From positions 24,663,192 through 24,727,191 of the forward strand of contig CM036774.1 of NCBI GenBank assembly GCA_020796225.1: a DNA stretch of 64,000 bases, given 5' to 3'. The notes under the pieces are model-generated. The model searched no databases. It had not been told where the DNA came from and was given only the letters and a program-made list of their open reading frames with translations. This DNA comes from Arion vulgaris. Lineage: Eukaryota > Mollusca > Gastropoda > Stylommatophora > Arionidae. The translations under genes and the position numbers were made by a program. Position 1 is the first letter of the stretch, and each line of letters opens with the position of its first letter. Below are positions 21,840 to 32,060 of this stretch, piece by piece.

Positions 21840-22189
21840 TCTTGTGTTGTTACACCGCCATATTTGGCAAATTTTCGTAGTTGATTCTCAGCACATAGTC
21901 TCTATATCAATACATTTTACAACATTAATCATAAACAATACGACCCTATTCTGACCTCCCAACGAGATGGGGTGTCCAGTAGACACTAACAGAGGGGAAA
22001 AAAAGAACAGAAGCAATACATTTTCTAAAAATGAAGACATATACGATTGCCAGCAATGTTTGCTGGGGACATGGAAGTATTATATACATGTTTACAAGTT
22101 GGTCCCGTCCCGTACAATGGAATGTTAGTCGAGTTTCAGTTAAAGAGTTTAACATCAACAGAACAAGATGGTGGTTGTGTGGGGATATG
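21840..22189. other. unassigned stretch
   Basis: Short ORFs on both strands (for example around 22031-22190 plus) are not recognisable. Confidence 0.35.
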
Positions 22190-22605
22190 GGGGCAATGCG
22201 GATGCTGGGTGGGGGGTACATTATGCAGTGTTGCTGCTGGATGGGGGTGTATTCGGTAATGTGGCTGCTGGGTGAGGGTATATTAGGTAATGTGGCTGCT
22301 GGGTGGGGGTATATTGGACATAGTGGCTGCTGTGTAGCGGTATATTGGGCAATGTGGCTGCTGGGTTTTGATATTGGATAATGTGGCTGTTGGGTTTATA
22401 TATTGGACAATGGGGCTGTGTGGAGGAAATAGTGGATAATGTGCCTGTTGTAAGGGAATATTGGGCAATGTGGCTACTCCGAGGAAGTAGTGGATAATGT
22501 TGGCTGTTCTGAAAATATTGAGGGCAATGTGGCAGCTGTGGTAGGGATATTAGACCATGTGGCTGCCATGAGAGGACAATGGGTAATGTGGCTGCTGGAA
22601 GGGGT
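22190..22605. repeat. 31-bp degenerate minisatellite (GGTAATGTGGCTGCTGGGTG...)
   Basis: About 13 diverged units, with the clearest at 22230-22350. Confidence 0.85.
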
Positions 22606-23139
22606 GGTGGAAGTAGATAATAAATAACAAGTTACTTCAACATAGATATCATTCTACGCTAGTGGCAGGGTGACGTAGAAATTCCGTGTTTCGAGTCCAG
22701 CTTGGGTCAAAACATTCTCGCTGTTGGACTACAGGACAACCTGATCATTTACTTTTAAATATAAATTACAAAAACACATGAAGTCTTAAAAGGCTTCCTG
22801 AATGGCGAGGGTACTGGTCATATTAGACGCAAAATTACGCCTGAATTAATTGAGAGCAAACGGAAATACCATGGAAATAACACCCAAAAAAAAAAAAATC
22901 GAGTGAGAAATAAATTCTGACTTGCAATCTCAATCTAACTCAATCATGACAACTCAGAGTTCACTCAACAAAGCAGCAAATTTAATCAATAAAACAGCTA
23001 ATTCACTCCCAAAAAAATCCCCAGCAAATTCACTTTAAGTAACAACAGAATTCAACTAAGTTATGACTTTTCAATTCAAATGTTGTATCAATCCAAACAT
23101 ATTATACCAGCGAGAGTTGTTGTATCAATCCTAACATAT
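22606..23139. other. unassigned A-rich stretch
   Basis: Loose repetition of AAATTCACTC-like words around 22950-23050. No gene. Confidence 0.35.
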
Positions 23140-23525
23140 TATACCAGCGATAGTTGGAAAATAACTAAAGATATAGAAAGAAAGTTGGATGCATTTCAAA
23201 ATAGATGTCTTGAGAAAAATAATGAAAACAAAATATGATGTATTCGGGAGAAGTGATGAAATCAGAGAAATGTCTGGTCAACCACTAACAACAAATAAAA
23301 TGTTATAAGAAAGAGAAGATGGAGATATGTTGGAGGTACTCTCAGAAGAAAGGTCTGGTCAACCTCAGAAAAACTGTTATAAGAAAGAGAAGATGGAGAT
23401 ATGTTGGGCGTACTCTCTGAAGAAAGGTGTGGTCAACCACTAGTAACAAGTATTACAAGAAAGAGAAGATTGAGATATGTTGGGCATACTCTGAGAAGAA
23501 ATGATAAAGAATCACAAAGCAGGGA
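23140..23525 (+). pseudogene. LINE ORF2 fragment with a three-copy internal tandem repeat
   Basis: Reads SWKITKDIERKLDAFQNRC, then SGQPL, RKRRWRYVGGTLRR. The segment from GGTCTGGTCAACC to CTCAGAAGAAA is repeated three times (about 23268-23348, 23349-23423 and 23424-23500; about 78 bp). The unexpanded paralogue is at 54175-54460. Confidence 0.8.
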
Positions 23526-23624
23526 TTAAAGGCGGGAGACAATAGTTCAAGAAAAAAAGCACGCTCTAGAAATACTCTAAAACAAACTTTATTGAGAGAT
23601 GCAATCAATATGAGAATGTTATTA

Positions 23625-23835
23625 TTATTGTTTTCCTTCCGATTCAGAAGCACTTGAGCTGAATGCTCTTCGGCTCGGTGCCATGGACATCGTAACCCTT
23701 CGGTTCGGTGCCACGAACTCCGTAAATCTGGAAAATCTGTGACTTTTCTGCCAGTCCGCGGAATTGAACCCGCACACACAGAGGACTTGTCACCCGTAGT
23801 CCAACGCGCTACGAACACGCTGGGCAGGCGGGCAT
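23625..23835 (-). repeat. SINE family C
   Basis: Full copy. The minus strand has GGGTTCAATTCCGCGGACTG (B box) and GGCACCGAACCGAAGGGTTA. Confidence 0.85.
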
Positions 23836-24354
23836 GAGAATGTTATAGAAAAGATGAAGCGTGTTGTCCGGGATAGAGAGGTATGAAGAAATTATTTGTT
23901 GGCTGTGTGTAACGTATAATGGATACAAGAGGAATACATGACAACAACAGTCCAGTTCCTTCTTTCTCTAACATGATTCTTCGCTCCAGCGTCTGCTTCA
24001 TGTGGTACAAGGTTCCCGCATACCCTCTGATGTCTTCATTTGTGTTTCGTCAATCGCATCTTTTTCTTGATTTTCTCCTTGTTCTCATTACTGGAATATG
24101 TTAGCATGGCTATCGAGTCATTCGTATGTGTTGATACCTCCCCATCAATAATGGCTGACATATTCCGTTTCTGTTGACAGTTTGTTTTGACGTCAAGGAC
24201 ACTGCAGACTCTACAAACACATAGTCTAGGAATAAGTCAAACAGCTTTCTGGCAGTGTCAGCAGGCGAAACAGACACAGTAGCCATGTGAAGCGAGATTG
24301 TCGTCTACTGGGTGAGCTGAGAACCTGTATCTTCTTCTTCTTCTACTCCAAATA
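23836..24354. other. unassigned stretch
   Basis: No gene or repeat is recognised. A 61-residue ORF at 23919-24104 lacks recognisable features. Confidence 0.35.
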
Positions 24355-24490
24355 ATATAATACTATGCAGACCTGAGAAGAAAGAGGTGGCCCACTTACA
24401 CCAGCGTCCAAGACAAACTGTATGCGTGGCTGATAATCTGAGACAGACGGCTGCCTTTATTAGAGAATCTAAAATCCCAATCTAGTGAGA
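24355..24490 (+). pseudogene. LINE RNase H-type tail fragment
   Basis: Reads RKRWPTYTSVQDKLY and DNLRQTAAFIRESKIP, almost identical to the C-terminal part of the fragment at 53818-54140 (minus). Confidence 0.7.
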
Positions 24491-24524
24491 ACGCAGAAGA
24501 AGAAGAATATAATACTAACTCTTA

Positions 24525-24690
24525 TGCGTTCAATAGTTTGCCATTGCTTTTTGAACGGTGAGGTCTACTTTTACTGTTCGTAAAAATCTCCTTACACAAA
24601 TTTGCTTCCATACTACCCGCCACGGAGTTTGAACCAGGTACTCTTGGGCTGTGATGGAGCTCACTACCACTTGAGCTACAGACGACGCCC
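24525..24690 (-). repeat. SINE family E subtype
   Basis: GCCATTGCTTTTTGAACGGT body. The tRNA-like head on minus has GTGGTAGTGAGCTC and GGTTCAAACTCC. Confidence 0.75.
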
Positions 24691-25164
24691 ACACTAACGT
24701 CCATTCACAAAATGAGAACAAAATATGATATCAGAAAATTCGAAAAATACAAATAAGCCAACACTATACAACTCTTAAAAAATTCAACAATATTTTCTGT
24801 TTTAGAATGCAATAAACAACAAAATATTTGACAAATCAATGACAAGAACTTTGATTTGTGTACAAATACAAAGAAAAAAAACAACAAATTTTGAACTTTT
24901 ATAGTACATAAATACAAAATATTTTCATCAACATTGATAAGGCACAAGAGCAAAAAATACAATCAAAATATTTGGTAATTTTGATTGTTATGCTGCTGCT
25001 GCTGTTGTTGATAATATAACAGAATGAGATGGATTAAGGCAATCAAATTTGTATCTAAAGCTGCTTACTGTCTATGTGTCAGCATCATCGGGAGCCGTTA
25101 ACACTTGTATATTTGTATACACTTTCAAATAGTGTTTATACTATACGTAGAATGTAGGTGCTTT
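24691..25164. other. AT-rich unassigned stretch
   Basis: Long A/T runs and a short GCTGCT tract at about 24990. No gene. Confidence 0.4.
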
Positions 25165-25540
25165 TGAATGTAAGTATTACAGAAGATAGGGAAGATAGAC
25201 TTCGAGATGAGGACATTAGAAGCAGGGTAGGCATAACTTCATGCACCGAATACATTGAAAGACAACAAATGCAGTGGTTTGACATTTAATGAGAATGGAA
25301 TACAACCAACCACCAATAACAGCATACAATAAAAAGAGATCAGGTACTAGAGCTAAGGGAAGATAAAGAAGAAAATGGATAGAGAATATCAAGATCACAC
25401 TAAATAAAAACGGATATAACACAACAAGGGTGACTCATCTGGCCATGGAACCCAAATTAAAGCTCCCACCCCTACGCTTAACGGCAAAAGGGGACAAATA
25501 ATTTCATCATCTACTTGGGAAAAGACAATAGACAATAGTT
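25165..25540 (+). pseudogene. LINE ORF2 tail (YNQPP type)
   Basis: Reads IRSRVGITSC.EYIERQQMQW, then in shifted frame MEYNQPPITAYNKKRSGTRA and GYNTTRVTHLAMEPKLKL. Related tails are at 51985-52225 and 62005-62203. Confidence 0.75.
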
Positions 25541-25745
25541 ACAGAAGAGTCCTCTGTATAACATGGACAGAGAAGAGAACAAATAGATCTATACAGAAAG
25601 AACTCAAAATCTAATAAACCTGGCTGATGTTGCAAATTTGAATGTGACAATTGAAGTATTTTGGACATATCAAGATAAACGAAAGGTTAGAGAAGACCAT
25701 TATGAAATGAGGCATCCTGGGAAATAAGAAAACTACGGGGAATTA
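25541..25745 (+). pseudogene. LINE ORF2 tail with single-copy TWTEKRTN motif
   Basis: Reads YRRVLCITWTEKRTNRS, then LKYFGHIKINERLEKTIMK. This is the unexpanded equivalent of the 47-bp array region. Confidence 0.75.
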
Positions 25746-25769
25746 TACATCTGTATGTAACTGATAACC

Positions 25770-26043
25770 TATGATGTCACATGTCAAGAGGAGAAGATGA
25801 CGATGGATAGGCCATACCTTGCGGAAGACACAGTCGAGTGTCACTAGACAGGTGCTCGATGGAACCCGCAGGAAAACGAAAAGAGGACGCCCTAGGCAGA
25901 CTTGGAGACGAGGTCTTATTGAGGAGCTGAAGAGTGCTCAATTGACCTGGGAGACCATAAAGAGAACAGCCAGAGAGCGAGAAGAGTGGCGAACAACTGT
26001 TGAGGCCTATGCTCCACGAGGAGCGGAGAGGATTAATGAATGA
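25770..26043 (+). pseudogene. LINE ORF2 C-terminus with intact stop
   Basis: Open from 25819. Reads RKTKRGRPRQTWRRGLIEEL and TAREREEWRTTVEAYAPRGA and stops at 26043. This is one of the best-kept ORF2 ends here, but nothing upstream of it is intact. Confidence 0.75.
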
Positions 26044-26044
26044 T

Positions 26045-26165
26045 GTAACTGATATTTTGAGCGGACGGATGCAGAGGCGGGACATCTGGCCATGAGAGAG
26101 AGAAATTCAGAATGTTACGGTGGCAAAGTTCTGCTCAGGGCTGGCTATTTGATGATTATGATAAA
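26045..26165 (+). pseudogene. short LINE 3' end
   Basis: Reads DAEAGHLAMRERNSECYGGK and ends in GATGATTATGATAA. Confidence 0.6.
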
Positions 26166-26249
26166 TATAGAAAGTGAGATGGGATGTGTGTGTGTAAGCT
26201 AAATTCGAATGACAAAGTGAATTGTGCTAATTTACAGAGATAGAGCTAA

Positions 26250-26445
26250 CTAGGACTGACTCAACTATCGAATTTTGCGTTTGAAAGGTCGTGGGCTCGA
26301 AGCCGGACCACGTCGTTCTGTTCATGAGTGCATTTTTTCCAGAGACCACTAGGATTATTACCGGAGGTAAGGAGCTTGTGTTTTATGGAATACTTTCTGC
26401 AGATGGAGTGTCCTTTCTGCGGAGAGGGATCGAAACATATGCTAC
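26250..26445 (+). repeat. SINE family D
   Basis: tRNA-like head is diverged (GTGGGCTCGAAGCCGGACCA). The body ACTAGGATTATTACCGGAGG matches the family. Confidence 0.7.
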
Positions 26446-26892
26446 TGCTGCCTTGTAGTTTGATTAGGGACAATCAAAGGCTAGCGGAGCAAACCGTACA
26501 CAAAACTGGATGGGTGGCAAACCAAGTAGTCCACAAAAAGACCGGTTAGCTAGGCAGATGACGCTCATCAATCCGGGAGGGTAGGCCATCTAGGGTCGCT
26601 GCCCTAAAAGAAAATAGCAACCTGCTGCCTTGCAGGTTCGGCTGGGGACAGCAAAAGGCTAACGGAGAGCGAACCCAGTAAACGCTGGTTGAAACAGAAC
26701 ACAACATCGAAGGATAAACATCAGAGTTCCAATTGGTACTGAAGGTTGTGAACGTATACCGTTCTTGGTATTAAAGCTGTTTATATATCACATTTGAATG
26801 ATAAAAACGGCTTAAGAACGATCGCGAGAGAGAGAGAGAGAGAGAGGGAGAAAGAGAGAGAGAGAAAGAGAGAGAGAGAAAGAGAGAGAACC
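26446..26892 (+). repeat. SINE-like family H, dimeric, with (GA)n tail
   Basis: Two related halves both start CTGCTGCCTTG and contain GGGGACAGCAAAAGGCTAAC-type sequence (about 26448-26620 and 26625-26815). The element ends GAACGATCGCGAGAGAG(GA)n. Other copies are at 54650-55045 and 63010-63238. Confidence 0.75.
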
Positions 26893-26904
26893 ATATGTGG
26901 TAAT

Positions 26905-27200
26905 ACCCGCTCGTGCAATGAAGTAAATTCTTCGGCTTTATGTCCTTTAAAGAAGACGACGCTGGAGATGGTTTGGGACATGTGATGAGCATGGAGACAG
27001 GCTCCGACACGAAAATTGCACTGAGATGGACTCCAGAGGGTAGGCGAAAGCGTGGAAGACCCAAGACAACCTGGAGGAGAACGATAGAGCAAGAACTGAA
27101 GGAAATGAATCATAGCTGGAACACAATACAGAGGAAGGCCATGAACAGGGAAGAATGGTGTGCCTTTGTTGTGCCCTAAACGCCAAGGGCGTAACAGGCT
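26905..27200 (+). pseudogene. LINE ORF2 C-terminus
   Basis: Contains TALRWTPEGRRKRGRPKTTW-like residues in broken frames (RWTPEGRRKRGRPKTTWRR, then LKEMNHSWNTIQRKAMNREE). Near-identical to 55705-56190 (minus). A (GA)n tract follows. Confidence 0.8.
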
Positions 27201-27329
27201 AAAGAGAGAGAGAGAGAGAGATGTCCTTTGAAAAAAAATATTACACAACGTAATGAAATACAAATTTCATTCTAGTTGTTACTGTTTGTAATACCGCTTT
27301 TTAGAGCGCAGTAGGACAAGTAATATAAA

Positions 27330-28060
27330 AACAAACAGATTTTGCCAAAATGCACCATCACAGTAAATGGGACTGATCTAAGACAAGTGCAGCAATTTAA
27401 ATACCTCGGAGTCCTGGTAACATCAGATAGTACGCCGAGTGGTTACGGGGCCCAAATTTGGGGTGTAAAGAATAGAACCACTGTTACCTGCCACGCATGT
27501 CGTAAGAGGCGACTAAGGAGGTTTGGCTGAAATCGGATGCACATGTCCTAAACGTGTAGAAGTCTATGCGTTTTGGGGCCTACCAAACCAATGTGCAACG
27601 TATACACGTTCTTGGCAAAGATCAAACATATCACAAAGAGTGATTAAAATTGGTCGTAAAGAACGAACGCAAAGAAGAAGAAGAAGATCAGATAGCAGAT
27701 GCCGATCAGAAATAAAGAGCAGGATAGGACAAGCGAAAACATCATTCCTGAAAATGAGAAGCATTATCTGCAATAACTCCTTGTCAATCCCGATCAGAAT
27801 GCGAGTTATTCAGTGCTACATAGAACCAATACTGATATACGGATGCGAGTCATGGACAATGAACACACAGAACGAAAAATCTCTGAGGACCACAGGAATG
27901 TGGTTTTATAGAAGAATGATAAGAATTCCATGGACTGCTAAAATGACTAATGTTGAGGTGCTGAATGAGATCAAGACAGAGAGAAAGTTTATCATCAATA
28001 TAAGAAAGAGGCAGTCATCATTTTTCGGGCATGTGATGAGGAGGGAGGTTTAGAACACAT
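27330..28060 (+). pseudogene. LINE ORF2 fragment split by a SINE
   Basis: CTITVNGTDLRQVQQFKYLG and VLVTSDS precede the SINE. The frame resumes as EIKSRIGQAKTSFLKMRSII, YIEPILIYGCESWTMNTQNE, FYRRMIRIPWTAKMTNVEVL and RKRQSSFFGHVMRREV. This is the longest readable C-terminal ORF2 segment in the window. The RIPWTAKMTN region is single copy. Confidence 0.9.
27432..27687 (+). repeat. SINE family B inserted in a LINE, with target-site duplication
   Basis: Begins CGCCGAGTGGTTACGGGGCC and ends (AAG)n. ATCAGATAG flanks it on both sides and occurs once in the restored LINE frame. This fixes the element limits. Confidence 0.9.
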
Positions 28061-28330
28061 CGTGACAACCGGTAAAATCGAAGGTAGACGAGACAGAGGA
28101 AGACAGAGAGAGAAAATGTTGGATGGCCTGACTTCATGGTACGGTAGAGCGTCAACATCTGAGTTGATAGCAAACACCAAAGACAGAGATTTGTAGAGAT
28201 CCATGATCGCCTACGCCAGCCGGCACGGCACCTGATGATGCTGAGGACAGGTGCGACGAGATCCTGAGGAATTTAATGGCTGCACGGCTAGTGCAGTCGC
28301 CGTGAAGCTGTTCAGGTTCTTAGTACACGC
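28061..28330 (+). pseudogene. LINE 3' region remnant
   Basis: Frame-broken ORF2 end (GRRDRGRQRENMLD-like) followed by GTCGCCGTGAAGCTGTTCAG, which is shared with the deleted LINE at 13.47 kb. Confidence 0.5.
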
Positions 28331-28611
28331 ACTTAAAAACCATATTTTGACACAATATAATTTCATTAGATAACACGAAACACTGAACACTGCAGCGTTT
28401 TGTTTTTGGGTTATGATCAATCAACCGTCTGCCACACTAAATGGCGCAACCAGCACTCAGAGTTAATGACACATAAATAACAAAACCAATGTTTTAAAAA
28501 TAGCTACATAAGAAAACAATCAATAAAACAAGTAATAACAGACATTGTAACAACTGCTGCTAGCTCCCATGAATACCCATAAGTAATGCTATTTAATTAT
28601 TTGCATTTCTC
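28331..28611. other. unassigned AT-rich spacer
   Basis: No gene recognised. Confidence 0.35.
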
Positions 28612-28800
28612 TTTGGGGGTCTCTGTCACTGAGTGATTAAGCCCTTTGTCTTGCGAGTCGAAGGTTCGAATCCGGACAGCGGCCTTCTGTTCACGAGTGC
28701 ATTTTTTCCAGAGACCCTAGGATTGTTACCGGAGCTACGGAGTTCGTGCTTTGTGCAATACGGCAAGTGGCGTGTCATTTTTGCTGAGGTTATTTTGCCA
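28612..28800 (+). repeat. SINE family D (tRNA-derived)
   Basis: Head GTCTCTGTCACTGAGTGATT, B box GGTTCGAATCCGG. The body reads GACCCTAGGATTGTTACCGG. Confidence 0.85.
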
Positions 28801-28942
28801 TATGGTTTAAAACCCGGTGCAATGAACTCAATCCTTCGGCTTTAAAACCCTTTATTTTATTTGCATTTCTCCTTTCTAAGAAAGGTCTCAATGCTTCTAT
28901 CACAAGTAAAAGAAAATTGACAATACTGTTATTGATTGGGAC

Positions 28943-29110
28943 CAGTGGCGGCTCGTAATTAAGGGCCAGTGGGGCCGGGCTCCACCAAAAATAATGTGTA
29001 ACGTGTATTTATTATTTTATAAATTAAAATATAACCTAACCTAGAACCATGATTTTTCCGAAAATTTGTGTCTGGCCCCACCAACAAATATGAACACGAG
29101 CCGCCACTGA
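28943..29110. mobile_element. hAT-type MITE, copy 4
   Basis: Starts CAGTGGCGGCTCGTAATT and ends ACGAGCCGCCACTG. It is flanked by a perfect 8-bp direct repeat, ATTGGGAC, diagnostic of hAT-type transposition. Confidence 0.95.
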
Positions 29111-29272
29111 TTGGGACACAACAAGAATGAGAGAAGTAATGAATGGTGGACGATGCTTGGTGAGAATAATGTTTGGAAGCAATATTCACAAACCAATGCG
29201 GATCTTCTTCTTCTTCTTTGCGTTCGTTCTTTACGATCAATTTTAATCACTCTTTGTGATATGTTTGATCAG

Positions 29273-29641
29273 TGGCGGCTCGTGATCATTTTAGTTGGTG
29301 CGGCCAGACAATAATTTTCGGAAAAATCATGGTTTTGGGTTGAAATGAAAATCGTGGCATATCCCAAAGGACGTAGCCATCAACCACAGTAAACAAGTCG
29401 TTGATTTTCTAGGCACCACTTATACGTTCAGTAGTTTGCCATTGCTTTCTGAACGGGTGGCGCCATCGTCCTTTGTTAAAATCAACGGAAACAATTTGTA
29501 AGCAAACTGTCCGCAGCGTGATTCGAACTCAGAACATCGGGGTTAATAGACCGTTTAGGTTACATTTTTTTCAATTTATAAAGTAATAAGTACAGGTTTG
29601 GTGGGGCCAGGTCCCAATGGCCCTTAATGACGAGCCGCCAC
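29273..29641. mobile_element. hAT-type MITE, copy 5, containing a SINE
   Basis: Both inverted ends are present, and TGTTTGAT is duplicated on each side (perfect 8 bp). About 220 bp of SINE E sits in its middle. Confidence 0.9.
29338..29562 (-). repeat. SINE family E nested in the MITE
   Basis: Full-length body and tRNA-like head, inserted between GGGTT and TAGGTT of the MITE. It makes a three-level nest. Confidence 0.85.
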
Positions 29642-29789
29642 TGTGTTTGATCTTTGCCAAGAACGTGTATACGTTGCAATGCGGATGATTGTGTTAGATA
29701 TTAGAAGAGATGAATAATTGGAAGACGTTGTATTTTTTCAGTTAAGATAAAGATAAACATTTCGTTTAGAGTTTTAATCATGGAAATAG

Positions 29790-30352
29790 TTAGTCGTTGT
29801 ACTAGGCTTACAGTAGTCAGTCTGTTCGAATCTAGCTTTAAGTTATAGGACTTGCTGCTCTAGGTCTTTGTGAGCCTAACTCAGTTCCAAACTTGATATC
29901 CAAGACTTTACTAAACTAACTTTCAGTTTCAGGACCTGTGTTCTATGACTTTCTGAGTCTAACTTCAGTTTCCAGACCTAGTGTCCTAGATTTTCTGAGA
30001 CTAACTTTCAGTTTCAGGACCTGTGTTCTAGGACTTTCTGAGCCAACTTTCAGTTTCAGGACCTGCTCTCTCAGGAACTTTCTGAACTAACTTCAGTTCT
30101 ATGTCTTTTTGAAACTAACTCTCCAACTCAGGACATTTTGAAATTAATTTACAACATCAGGACATTTCTTAAACTAGCCTCCAACATCAGGACATTTCTT
30201 AAACTAACCTCCAACATCAGGACATTTCTAAACTAACTTCCAACATCAGGACATTTCTAAACTAGCTCCAACATCAGGACATTTCTTAAACTAGCCTCTA
30301 AGCATCAGGACATTTCTCAAACTAACTTCCAACATCAGGACATTTTCCCGCC
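29790..30352. repeat. composite minisatellite: 44-bp units, then ~30-bp units
   Basis: Left part repeats CTTTCAGTTTCAGGACCTGT with GACTTTCTGAG. The right part repeats AACTTCCAACATCAGGACAT. The same two unit types occur in the same order at 44400-44870. Confidence 0.85.
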
Positions 30353-30605
30353 CTCGTGGTGCCGGGGCCGCAAAGGAAGCAAAGAATAGTACCACTGCAA
30401 CTACAATGCATGTCGTAAGAGGCGACTGATGTAGGCCCTAGCTACCCTAGTAAATAAAAAACAGCCCAGAAATCGGATGTGCTTGCCTACATGTAGGCGC
30501 ATAACTGGCACAACGTACAATCGCTCTTAGGCTCAGATCATATACAAATCACAAAGAGTGGTTGACAAGTGGTCGATATGGAGCGTTTGAAGAAAGCAGA
30601 AGCAA
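30352..30605 (+). repeat. SINE family A
   Basis: Full length, from CCCGCCCTCGTGGTGCCGGG to a GAAGAAAGC-like tail, with the core GCATGTCGTAAGAGGCGACT. Confidence 0.85.
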
Positions 30606-30730
30606 AAAAAATTTTCAAACTAACTTCCAATATTCATATATTCCATTCCATATATTCTACAATTATACTATACATAACTACCCCCATAACTCAATCTCTC
30701 CATACTTCTCTACAATATATATTAGATAGC

Positions 30731-30894
30731 AGTGGCGGCTAGTGATCATTTGTGTTGGTGGGGCCAGACAGAAATTTTGGAAAAATCATGGTTTCGGTTA
30801 GGATATATTTTAATGTATAAAATAATAAATACACTTTACACCTTATTTTTGGTGGGGCCCGGCCCCACTGGCCCCTAATGACGAGCCGCCACTG
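30731..30894. mobile_element. hAT-type MITE, copy 6
   Basis: Inverted ends are intact (CAGTGGCGGCTAGT, ACGAGCCGCCACTG). No clear 8-bp duplication remains. Confidence 0.85.
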
Positions 30895-31210
30895 ATAAAT
30901 GTACACACATTTCACTACTTTTTTTAAAGACAATATCAATCTACCTACATTCCGTACTACAAATATTTTATCAAAAAGTCCTGAATTAGATTGGAAGCGC
31001 AACGATTTACTAAATTCTCTGAGTTAACTTAAAATATTACTACCCAAATTATCAATTATAGTTCATTCCAAAATTCGTGATCATCGTTACCGATCGATAT
31101 AAAATCATCCACTTTGACAGAAATTCTTAATTTTTGCATTTTTATATAGGTAACAGTGACGACGTTCCAAAAGTATTTTTGCCCACCCAAACCTTTAGTT
31201 CTGTAAGAAT

Positions 31211-31216
31211 TTTATT
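31211..31216 (-). promoter_or_regulatory. candidate poly(A) signal of the innexin gene
   Basis: AATAAA on the minus strand about 490 bases downstream of the innexin stop codon. It is the first such hexamer I found after the stop. Use is not shown. Confidence 0.3.
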
Positions 31217-31386
31217 ATATGTTATTACTAAATTTACCGCGATATTGATCTGGTATACTTGTCGAAATTTTACAGTACGATTGTCAAGTTTGTCTATAAC
31301 TAAGCATTTCCGTGTTCCAAATGCAATTCAGTGCACATCAAAATTGGGAATCCCGTGGAATTAATCAGTTCACAATGTTTCCTACC

Positions 31387-31530
31387 GACTGTCATTGGCG
31401 TATGTACGCAACATTTACTTTCATTTATAGAAGTGGAAGGTATCATTTGTTCACTATGTGACCTTTCTTTTTAAAATATGTAATAGAAATACGCCTTTGC
31501 AATCATTCGCCACCATTTTGTGTATTACTG
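31387..31530 (+). repeat. ~140-bp dispersed repeat, copy 1 (innexin 3' flank)
   Basis: Matches 43634-43769 in inverted orientation across nearly the whole length (GGCGTATGTACGCAACATTT; AATACGCCTTTGCAATCATT). It probably lies in the innexin 3' UTR. Confidence 0.8.
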
Positions 31531-31705
31531 TAAGTTCTAAACTTTGATTATCATTTTGTTGTGCTTATGCAAAGTTACATAAAAAAACGTTTTTGCATCA
31601 ACTAAGCTACCTACCAATTAGTTAAACATGGATTCGTAACGTCGTGAGGTATATAAGACTGCATGCACAAAATTACTTGTATCCATCAGGTAGATTTCGT
31701 ACAAA

Positions 31706-32060
31706 TTAAACCTTAGTGTGATCACGAATTTTGGAACTAACTATAGAATTCAAAGCTTCCATTTCTTTGTCAGAAACAGGCAAGGTTGGTTCAATGATAG
31801 CAGTGTCTTCATCCTCATTCCGCTTCATTTTCTTGCTTCTGTATAAAAACCATAGTTTGTCAACAAGATCTGTGGCAACCAGATCTGTAGAGTTTTTAGC
31901 GATGACTCGGATGACGAAGACACCGTCGTCTCGAAGGTATTCGTCGGAGAATTTCTGGCATAATTTTTTGTCGAAGCCGGTATGAAGGTGGTTGTTAATT
32001 TTCAGGTATTTTTTGATGTAGCTAGCACGGTTCCTCTTGAAGACGACACGGTAGAGCCAG
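31706..32060 (-). CDS. inx: innexin exon 5 (C-terminal, with stop)
   Basis: The acceptor is CTACTTTCAG at 32061-32070, and the exon begins with C completing an AGC codon (phase 2). It encodes SWLYRVVFKRNRASYIKK through KIRDHTKV and the TAA at 31706-31708. The 118 codons cover the end of TM4 and the cytoplasmic tail. The open frame continues upstream through the acceptor into the 24-bp array, which is not coding. Confidence 0.95.

Larger units (their letters stand above)
29202..29685 (-). repeat. SINE family B split by a MITE
   Basis: SINE B sequence runs from TCTTCTTCTTCTTTGCGTTC to ATGTTTGAT, is interrupted at 29273-29641, and resumes as TGTTTGATCTTTGCCAAGAA. Confidence 0.85.
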
